A DNA stretch of 56,623 nucleotides, taken from IMG/VR virus record IMGVR_UViG_3300036851_000701, positions 1 through 56,623 of that record; one strand, written 5' to 3'. The stretch comes from a virus. The notes beneath the pieces are model-generated. The model had not been told where the DNA came from. It did not search any database and saw only the letters and a list, made by a program, of their open reading frames with translations. Below are positions 47,670-53,513 of this stretch, one piece after another; the stretch's first letter is position 1; each line of letters opens with the position of its first letter. The position numbers and the translations under genes were made by a program.

Positions 47670-47718
47670 TCGAAGACGAACCCCGCCAGCACGCCGACCA
47701 ACCGACACATGAACAGCC

Positions 47719-48348
47719 ATGACCGAGCCGACACTTGACCCGTGGCAATCGATCGACGGCCGCTGCAACGCCCACAAAACCGACGGCACCGGCCTCTGCC
47801 GCAACAAGGCCGGCAAAGGCACCAACCACCGCGGTGCCGGCCAGTGCTTCAAGCACGGCGGCAGGACACCTAACGGCGTGAAGCACGGCGAACGGCTGCT
47901 CGCCGAACGCGCCGTCGAACGGCTCGACCTCACCGTCGTACGCCCCCGCGACGCCGCCGACGTCCTCCTCGAAGAGGTCGCACGCTCGGCGGCGATCGTC
48001 GACTTCATCACCGAACGCATCCGCGACCTCGACCCCCAAGCCCTCGTCCAGGGCGTCCGCGAGATCCGGGAGACGACCAGGCAGGGGCAGCCGCCGGAGC
48101 GGGTGACGGTGGTGGCGAACGTCCCCAACGTGTGGTTGAACTACTACCTGGCCGAACGCAAGCACCTGGTGTTCGTGTGCAAGGAGACTGTGTCGGCGGG
48201 GGTGCAGCTGCGCCAGGTGGAGCTGGCCGAGCAGCAGGGCCGCATCGTGGTCAGGCTGATCGACGCCGTGCTCGGCGAGCTGGGCGTCGACGTGTCGGAC
48301 GGGGCGGTGGCGGCGACGGTGGCCCGTCACCTGCGGCTCGTCGGCTAG
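47719..48348 (+). CDS. Terminase small subunit
   Basis: A 209-residue protein. The N-terminal 'RCNAHKTDGTGLCRNKAGKG' and 'GAGQCFKHGGRTPNG' are the Cys/His HGG motif that opens small terminase proteins of many actinophages. The rest is helical ('RDAADVLLEEVARSAAIVDF', 'LAEQQGRIVVRLIDAVLGEL'). It recognises phage DNA and hands it to the large subunit encoded ~650 bp downstream. ATG start; no clear ribosome site in the 49-bp gap before it, in which I see nothing else. Confidence 0.72.
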   Translation: MTEPTLDPWQSIDGRCNAHKTDGTGLCRNKAGKGTNHRGAGQCFKHGGRTPNGVKHGERLLAERAVERLDLTVVRPRDAADVLLEEVARSAAIVDFITERIRDLDPQALVQGVREIRETTRQGQPPERVTVVANVPNVWLNYYLAERKHLVFVCKETVSAGVQLRQVELAEQQGRIVVRLIDAVLGELGVDVSDGAVAATVARHLRLVG

Positions 48349-48379
48349 TCTGGCTGTCGGTTGCTATCTGGCGATCGCA

Positions 48380-48420
48380 CGCCGCCCCGGCCTTGGTCCC
48401 AGCCGAACGCCGGGGCGGCG
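48380..48420. terminator. 11-bp GC-rich hairpin after the small terminase gene
   Basis: CGCCGCCCCGG and CCGGGGCGGCG form a perfect 11-bp stem with a 19-nt loop, 31 bases after the terminase stop. It probably ends or attenuates the early/middle transcript and isolates the next promoter. No T-run. Confidence 0.65.
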
Positions 48421-48422
48421 AC

Positions 48423-48453
48423 GCGTAATACGACGGTCGACATGTATTACGCT
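48423..48453 (+). promoter_or_regulatory. Palindromic operator and leaderless promoter of the RHH gene
   Basis: GCGTAATAC (48423-48431) and GTATTACGC (48444-48452) are perfect 9-bp inverted arms spaced by 12. TACGCT (48448-48453) overlaps the right arm and lies 7 nt before the GTG at 48461, so a protein bound to the arms would cover -35 and -10. The gene product is a ribbon-helix-helix protein, fitting autoregulation. Confidence 0.7.
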
Positions 48454-48460
48454 GGGCCTG

Positions 48461-48766
48461 GTGACGAAGCGCGTGATCTCCCTGCGGGTCGACGATGAGC
48501 TGCTCGCCGCGTTCACGGCCTCGGCCGAGGCGCGGAGCATGACCCGCACGGCGGCGATCGAGAAGCTGATGCGCCGCCAGGTCGAGGTCGACGCCCGCAC
48601 GAGGGAGTACCCGATCGACTACGGCGCGGCGGTAGAGCGACCGGACCCGACGCGGGTGCTCGACGAGCGAGAGGCCGGGAAGACGCAGCCGCCGTGCCGC
48701 CATCCGGTGAACATGCGGATCGGTGACGGCTGCGGGCTGTGCGGCGCGACGATGAGCAAGCGGTGA
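48461..48766 (+). CDS. Ribbon-helix-helix regulator with zinc knuckle
   Basis: A 101-residue protein. The N-terminal RHH domain 'KRVISLRVDDELLAAFTASA' and 'EARSMTRTAAIEKLMRRQVE' matches the Arc/CopG/MetJ pattern. The C-terminal 'CRHPVNMRIGDGCGLCGATM' could hold one zinc. GTG starts 7 nt after a TACGCT box inside a palindrome. It probably represses its own promoter and perhaps the packaging/head operon that follows. 4-bp overlap with the next gene. Confidence 0.78.
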   Translation: MTKRVISLRVDDELLAAFTASAEARSMTRTAAIEKLMRRQVEVDARTREYPIDYGAAVERPDPTRVLDEREAGKTQPPCRHPVNMRIGDGCGLCGATMSKR

Positions 48767-49008
48767 GCACGAAAGCCCGTGACGTGATGTGGGGCCGGCA
48801 GGGCGGCCGGTGGGCTCCGCCGCCGTCGGGGCCTGCGCTGGAGGCGATACACCGGGTGCGGCTCGCCGCACTGGCCGCTGGTATGTGGCCGACCGAGTCG
48901 GTCGAACGCTGGCGGGCGATCGCACGCGACGCCGAAGGGGTCGCCGACGGGGATCTGACGGTGACGCAGCGTCGGGCGCGCGAGGTCGTCGAGATAGCCG
49001 GGCCGTGA
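48763..49008 (+). CDS. Small protein before large terminase
   Basis: An 81-residue basic protein with 'ARDVMWGRQGGRWAPPPSGP' and a helical second half ('LEAIHRVRLAALAAGMWPTE'). GTG at 48763 overlaps the previous stop; an upstream ATG-like start would extend into the RHH gene and is less likely. It may be a terminase partner, but no domain is recognised. Confidence 0.55.
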   Translation: MSTKARDVMWGRQGGRWAPPPSGPALEAIHRVRLAALAAGMWPTESVERWRAIARDAEGVADGDLTVTQRRAREVVEIAGP

Positions 49009-50513
49009 GGTCGCTGTGGGCGTCGGCGGCTGATCACTACGACCCGCCGGCGCACGACTACCGGTCGGACCCGACGGCGTGGGCGGTCGAGCGGCTGCAC
49101 GTCGAGCCGTGGTCGGGGCAGCGCCGGATCCTGGAGTCGGTGCGCGACCGGCGGTTCACGGCGGTGCACTCGTGCGTGAACATCGGCAAGGACTTCGCGG
49201 CCGCTTTGGCGATCGCCTGGTGGATCGACGTGCACCGGCCGGGCGACGCGCTGGCGGTGACGTCGGCGCCGACCGGGCATCAGGTGCGGGCGATCCTGTG
49301 GAAGTACCTGAACCGGTTCCACCGGCAGGGGCGGCTGGCGGGGCGGATGAACCAGACGGAGTGGCATCTGGGCGGCGAGATGGTGGCGTTCGGCCGCAAG
49401 CCGTCGGAGTACAACGTCGAGGCGCTGGAGGGGCACCACGCCCGGTTCGTGCTCGTCGTGCTGGACGAGGCGTCCGGGCTGCCGCCGTCGATCTGGTCGT
49501 CGGCCGAGTCGCTGACGTCGAACGTCGACTCGAAGGCGCTGGCGATCGGCAACCCGGTGCGCAGCGACGGCGAGTTCGTGCGGGTGTGCGCGCCGGGCTC
49601 GGGCTGGAACGTGATCCACATCGGCGCCGACGAGACGCCGAACTTCACGGGCGAGCCGGTGGCGGCGGAGCTGGCGGCGGAGCTGATCTCGCCGGGGTTC
49701 GTCGAGCGTGCCCGGCACCGGTGGGGGCCGGACTCGGCGCTGTACGCGGCGAAGGTGCTCGGCCGCTTCCCGGTTGACAGCGAAGACGGCGTCGTCCGGG
49801 CGTCGCGGCTCGCCGCCTGCATGGCGCCGTCGGAGGCGCCGCCGGCGGACGACCCGTCGGACGTGCAGCTCGGCGTCGACGTCGGGGCGTCGGCGGACGG
49901 CGACCAGACGGTGATCCGCGAGCGGCGCGGCAACCGGGCAGGTCGGGTGTGGCGGATGCGTACCGCCGACGCGATGGCGATCGTCGGCCGCATCGTGAAC
50001 TGCCTGCGGCTGTCCGGGGCGCAGCGCTGCTGCGTGGACGTGATCGGCGTCGGCTTCGGGATCGCCGGACGGCTGCGCGAGGTCGTCGCCGAGGCGAGGA
50101 GTACGACGCTGGAGGCGGACGAGCCGCTCGAACCGTGGCACGACTGCGACGTCGTCGGCGTCAACGTCGGCCAGGCCGCCCGCGACCCAAAGCGGTTCGT
50201 GCGGCTGCGCTCCGAGATCTGGTGGGAGATCGGCCACGACCTGACCGAGGAGGGCGGCTGGGACCTGTCGCCGTGGACGGTCGACGGCGTCGACGCCGGC
50301 GTCGACGACGACACGGCGGCCGACCTGCTGGCGCCCCGCTACACACACGACTCGTCGGGTCGGGTGATCGTCGAGTCCAAGGACGACGTCAAGGCGAGGC
50401 TGGGGCGCTCGCCGGACGACGCCGACGCCCTGCTGCTGGCGTTCTACCGCCCGGTGGCGGCCGCCGAGCCGATCGACACGTCGCTGTACACGGAGGGGCC
50501 TCGCATCGGCTGA
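49005..50513 (+). CDS. Terminase large subunit
   Basis: A 502-residue packaging motor. ATPase: a degenerate Walker A 'CVNIGKDF' (Lys62), Walker B 'FVLVVLDEASG' (Asp153, Glu154) and coupling motif 'AIGNPVRSDGEF'. Nuclease (RNase H-like): 'LGVDVGASADGDQT' (Asp292, Asp300), 'CCVDVIGVGFGI' (Asp345) and a C-terminal 'DDADALLLAFY'. The order and length are normal. It cuts concatemers and pumps DNA into the prohead through the portal encoded downstream. GTG overlaps the previous stop. Confidence 0.92.
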   Translation: MRSLWASAADHYDPPAHDYRSDPTAWAVERLHVEPWSGQRRILESVRDRRFTAVHSCVNIGKDFAAALAIAWWIDVHRPGDALAVTSAPTGHQVRAILWKYLNRFHRQGRLAGRMNQTEWHLGGEMVAFGRKPSEYNVEALEGHHARFVLVVLDEASGLPPSIWSSAESLTSNVDSKALAIGNPVRSDGEFVRVCAPGSGWNVIHIGADETPNFTGEPVAAELAAELISPGFVERARHRWGPDSALYAAKVLGRFPVDSEDGVVRASRLAACMAPSEAPPADDPSDVQLGVDVGASADGDQTVIRERRGNRAGRVWRMRTADAMAIVGRIVNCLRLSGAQRCCVDVIGVGFGIAGRLREVVAEARSTTLEADEPLEPWHDCDVVGVNVGQAARDPKRFVRLRSEIWWEIGHDLTEEGGWDLSPWTVDGVDAGVDDDTAADLLAPRYTHDSSGRVIVESKDDVKARLGRSPDDADALLLAFYRPVAAAEPIDTSLYTEGPRIG

Positions 50514-50566
50514 GGCGGCAGTGCGCCTGCCTCACGGGCATCCGCGGCCGACGCCGGAGCGGGGCG

Positions 50567-50572
50567 TACGCT
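50567..50572 (+). promoter_or_regulatory. Candidate leaderless -10 box (TACGCT)
   Basis: TACGCT lies 8 nt before the ATG at 50581, with no ribosome site. It is the same hexamer as before the RHH gene. Confidence 0.45.
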
Positions 50573-50580
50573 CGTCGGCG

Positions 50581-50691
50581 ATGGTGCTGTGGCTGCTGCT
50601 CGGCTGGCTGGCGACGTCGTGCGTCGTCGCCCCGCTCGTCGGGCTCATGTTCGCCGACCGCTGCGGCTCCGAACGCCGAGCCGAGCAGTAG
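50581..50691 (+). CDS. 36-residue membrane peptide
   Basis: A short frame with one hydrophobic helix ('VLWLLLGWLATSCVVAPLVG') and a charged tail. The ATG is placed by the TACGCT box 8 nt before it; an in-frame GTG at 50521 would give 56 residues. The next gene's ribosome site (AGAAGGGA) follows its stop. It may be part of virion entry or a membrane accessory in the packaging region; function unknown. Confidence 0.55.
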   Translation: MVLWLLLGWLATSCVVAPLVGLMFADRCGSERRAEQ

Positions 50692-50700
50692 AAGGGACCT

Positions 50701-51000
50701 GTGGAGACCGTTGAATACACCGGCAACACCGTCGCGCGGGAGGCACGCGACGAGGGACAGATCGGCCTGGCGCTGATGCGCGTCGAGGAGGCCGCCCACC
50801 AGGTCGACGAACTCGTGCACAAGCTGGCCGATCGGATCGAACGGGTACTTGTCCCCGAGGACAGTCTGATGAACGCGATACCGAGCGACGGGATGACGCG
50901 GCCGTCGAGCAGCATCGCGGTGGCGCTGGAGGCCGACGGCGACCACCTCATGCGGGTCGCCGCGTTCGTCGAGAGCCTCATCGCCCGCGTCGACCTGTAA
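50701..51000 (+). CDS. Small helical protein
   Basis: A 99-residue, mostly helical protein ('LALMRVEEAAHQVDELVHKL' and 'DHLMRVAAFVESLIARVDL') with a coiled-coil look. GTG after GAAGGGA. Located between terminase and portal, it might help packaging, but it is not recognised. Confidence 0.55.
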   Translation: METVEYTGNTVAREARDEGQIGLALMRVEEAAHQVDELVHKLADRIERVLVPEDSLMNAIPSDGMTRPSSSIAVALEADGDHLMRVAAFVESLIARVDL

Positions 51001-51036
51001 GAAGCTGTGGTCCACTGACGGCCGACCCGGCGGGTG

Positions 51037-51042
51037 TACCGT
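51037..51042 (+). promoter_or_regulatory. Candidate leaderless -10 box (TACCGT)
   Basis: TACCGT lies 6 nt before the GTG at 51049 and so favours this start over the in-frame GTG at 51034 which it overlaps. Confidence 0.4.
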
Positions 51043-51048
51043 TCCGGC

Positions 51049-51363
51049 GTGTGGCTCGTCGTCGTGCTCGTGTGGCTGGCCGTGTTCCGGGCGTCCCGGC
51101 TGCTGACGGTCGACAGGTTCCCGCCGCTGGTGGCCGCGAAGAAGTGGCTGCTGCGACGGCAGCCGTCGGAGTGGCTCGTGTACATGTTCGGCACCGGCGA
51201 GGAGGACGAGCCGGGCTGCCCGTGGTGCGTGTCGCTGTGGCTGGCGGCGCCGATCGTGTGGGCGGCCGACGCCTGGACGGCCGGCGGCCTGGCGGCACCG
51301 GTGCTGGTGTGGGCCTCCGCGTCGGCGGCTGCCGGCTACCTGTCGAACCTGGAGCCCGGTTGA
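51049..51363 (+). CDS. DUF1360-like membrane protein
   Basis: A 104-residue protein with an N-terminal helix ('VWLVVVLVWLAVFRASRLL'), then 'DRFPPLVAAKKWL', 'GCPWCVSLWLAAPIVWAAD' (CxxC at a membrane edge) and a third hydrophobic helix. This is the RLL...CxWCxSxW pattern of DUF1360 proteins from actinophages and sporulating bacteria. Function unknown. GTG 51049 is chosen because the -10 box overlaps the upstream alternative. Confidence 0.65.
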   Translation: MWLVVVLVWLAVFRASRLLTVDRFPPLVAAKKWLLRRQPSEWLVYMFGTGEEDEPGCPWCVSLWLAAPIVWAADAWTAGGLAAPVLVWASASAAAGYLSNLEPG

Positions 51364-51551
51364 CGGTCGTCGCCTGCCCGCTTTCGGTGCTCGTCGACGG
51401 CCGGGTGCGGCACGGCACGGTGACGGTCGAGTTCGAGCCGGACGAGTGGATGGGCGGCTGGTACGACCCGCCGGACGGCACGGTCGTGTGGGTGCAGCCC
51501 GTGCAGCTGGTGAACCTGGAGCTGGCAAGACGGGGGCACGGCGATGGCTGA
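51360..51551 (+). CDS. Small protein upstream of the portal gene
   Basis: A 63-residue protein, starting at a TTG that overlaps the previous stop (TTGA). Beta-rich ('RVRHGTVTVEFEPDEWMGGW', 'GTVVWVQPVQLVNLELARRG'). It overlaps the portal ATG by 8 bp. Not recognised. The rare TTG start lowers certainty. Confidence 0.5.
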   Translation: MTVVACPLSVLVDGRVRHGTVTVEFEPDEWMGGWYDPPDGTVVWVQPVQLVNLELARRGHGDG

Positions 51552-53289
51552 CCGCCGGCGGCCGCGCCTGCAGCTGGAGGCGTTTACCGCGGCCGACGAG
51601 CTGCTGAACGGCCGGGCGACGACGAAGGCGCCGCAGAAGCTGCCGTGGCAGACCGAGGCGTGGGAGCTGTACGACCTGGAAGGGGCGGCGTACGAGGCGG
51701 CGAAGTGGACGGCGAACGCCCTGTCGCGGGTCCGGCTGTTCGCCGCCGACCCGCCGGAGGGTCCAGGCGACGAGCCGCAGCCGCTGGACGCCGGCCAGGC
51801 CGTCGACGAGGTCGAACGGCTCGGCGGCGGCATCGAGGGCCGCTCGCAGATCCTCGCCGACGTCGGCACCATGCTCACGGTGCCCGGCATCGGCTACGTC
51901 GCCGGCTGGACCGACGAGGCGAGCGGCGAGGAGCGCTGGGAGGTATTCTCGCCGGACGACGTCGAGTCGTCGCAGTCCGGCCGGGTCTGGAAGGTCGCCG
52001 GCGACGACGAGGGCGAGTGGATAACGCTGCCGGACGAGCACGTGATCTTCGACGTGATCCGGCGGCACAAGCGGAAGCGGTCGCAGCCCGACTCGCCGGT
52101 GCGGCACGCGCTGCGCGACCTGTGGGAGGCGCAGCGGGCGACCGACCACATCGACGCGTCGCTGACGTCGCGGCTGTCGTCGGCCGGGCTGCTCATGTAC
52201 CCGCAGGAGGTGCGGTTCCCGCAGAAGCCGGGCGAGCCGCCGGCCCGCGACCAGTTCGCGGCCGACCTGATCCGCGTCGCCGAGGCCGCGATCCGTGACC
52301 GCCGCTCGCCGGCGGCTCGGGTGCCGCTCGTCGTGCCGTTCCCCGGCGACTGGATCGAGAAGGTGCGGCTGCTCATGTTCGACTCGCCGCTCGACGCCGC
52401 CGTGGTCGAGCTGCGCGACAAGGCGGTCCAGCGCGCCGCGGTGGCGATGGACATGCCGGCCGAGATCCTGTTGGGCATGGGCGACGTGAACCACTGGGGG
52501 CAGTGGTTCATCAAGGAGGAGGCGCTGCAGGGCTACGTGATCCCGCTCGTCGAGATGGTCGTCGGTCAGCTGACGGTCAAGTACCTGCGGCCCGCGCTGC
52601 CGGACGGCGACCGGTCGATCATCTGGTACGACGTGTCGGAGGTCGCCACCAAGCCGGACAAGTCGACCGACGCGATCGCGCTCGCCGATCGCCTGTACCT
52701 GACGAAGGAGGCCGCCGTCCGCGAGGCCGGCCTCGACGAGGGGGACATCCCGGAGGGCGCCGACCTGGTCGACCAGATCCTGCGCAAGGCCGCCCTGGAT
52801 CCGATGCTGGCGCCGCTGGCATGGCCGCTGCTGGGGGTAGGTCGCCAGTTGCCGCCGGTCGACGAGCAGCGACAGGGCGAGCCGCCGCAGCCGGCCGAAC
52901 CGGCGCCGCGGGACGAGCCGCCGGAGGAGGGCGGCGAGCCGGAGCCGGTGCCGGCCGCGCTCGTGGCGGGGGCGTACCCGATCGTGAACCGGGCGCTGGA
53001 GGTGGCCGGCAACCGGGTGCGGTCGGAGCTGCGGCGCCGCAACAAGGGCCAGCTGGCGGTGGACGTCGACTGCGACCCGAACCTGATGCACACGTGCGTG
53101 TCGGTGTACGACTGCGGCGTCCCGCTGCCGGAGCTGACCCGGGGGGCGTGGCGGTCGGTGCCGGAGGTCGCCCAACGGGTGGGGATGGACGCGGCGATGC
53201 TGACGGCCCGGCTCGACGAGCTGACCCAGGGGCTGCTCCGCGCCGGCGAGGCGCTGACGTGGGAGGCGCTGGAGGCGGCGCTCGCGTGA
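51544..53289 (+). CDS. Portal protein
   Basis: A 581-residue protein. The portal core includes 'LYDLEGAAYEAAKWTANALS', the clip and wing region with 'IGYVAGWTDEASGEERWEVF' and a middle '(R)QPDSPVRHALRDLWEAQRAT'. The conserved 'AVAMDMPAEILLGMGDVNHW' precedes the helical crown. The C-terminal ~130 residues are Pro/Glu-rich then helical, an extension seen in actinophages. It forms the dodecameric ring through which DNA enters the head. ATG overlaps the small gene before it. Confidence 0.9.
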   Translation: MADRRRPRLQLEAFTAADELLNGRATTKAPQKLPWQTEAWELYDLEGAAYEAAKWTANALSRVRLFAADPPEGPGDEPQPLDAGQAVDEVERLGGGIEGRSQILADVGTMLTVPGIGYVAGWTDEASGEERWEVFSPDDVESSQSGRVWKVAGDDEGEWITLPDEHVIFDVIRRHKRKRSQPDSPVRHALRDLWEAQRATDHIDASLTSRLSSAGLLMYPQEVRFPQKPGEPPARDQFAADLIRVAEAAIRDRRSPAARVPLVVPFPGDWIEKVRLLMFDSPLDAAVVELRDKAVQRAAVAMDMPAEILLGMGDVNHWGQWFIKEEALQGYVIPLVEMVVGQLTVKYLRPALPDGDRSIIWYDVSEVATKPDKSTDAIALADRLYLTKEAAVREAGLDEGDIPEGADLVDQILRKAALDPMLAPLAWPLLGVGRQLPPVDEQRQGEPPQPAEPAPRDEPPEEGGEPEPVPAALVAGAYPIVNRALEVAGNRVRSELRRRNKGQLAVDVDCDPNLMHTCVSVYDCGVPLPELTRGAWRSVPEVAQRVGMDAAMLTARLDELTQGLLRAGEALTWEALEAALA

Positions 53290-53513
53290 CGCCGCACCGC
53301 CGGTTCGTGCTCGTGCGCGACGAGGACGTGACCGGCGTGTCCGGAACCGGGGTGGTCGCGCAGGGCGTGTGGTTCACAGGCGACGTCGTCGTCCTGCGCT
53401 GGCTGTCGGCGTGGCCGACGAGCGTCGTGTTCCACGACCGCGGCATGGAGTCGATCGCCGCGGTGCACGGCCACAACGGCAAGACCCGCGTCGAATGGCT
53501 CGACGATGCCTGA
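53286..53513 (+). CDS. Small protein between portal and MuF/protease genes
   Basis: A 75-residue beta-rich protein with 'RRFVLVRDEDVTGVSGTGVV' and 'VVVLRWLSAWPTSVVFHDRG'. Similar small proteins lie at this place in many actinophages. The length and strands fit an SH3-like fold, but no function is known. GTG overlaps the portal stop. Confidence 0.6.
   Translation: MTPHRRFVLVRDEDVTGVSGTGVVAQGVWFTGDVVVLRWLSAWPTSVVFHDRGMESIAAVHGHNGKTRVEWLDDA

Noticed and set aside
48364-48378. TTGCTATCTGGCGATC resembling promoter C
   Set aside because: Only the left half (TTGCTATC) matches; there is no TAGC arm or GTGG-TANNNT behind it.
51034-51048. GTG 51034 as start of the DUF1360-like protein
   Set aside because: The TACCGT box overlaps its second and third codons and sits 6 nt before GTG 51049, so the later start fits better.
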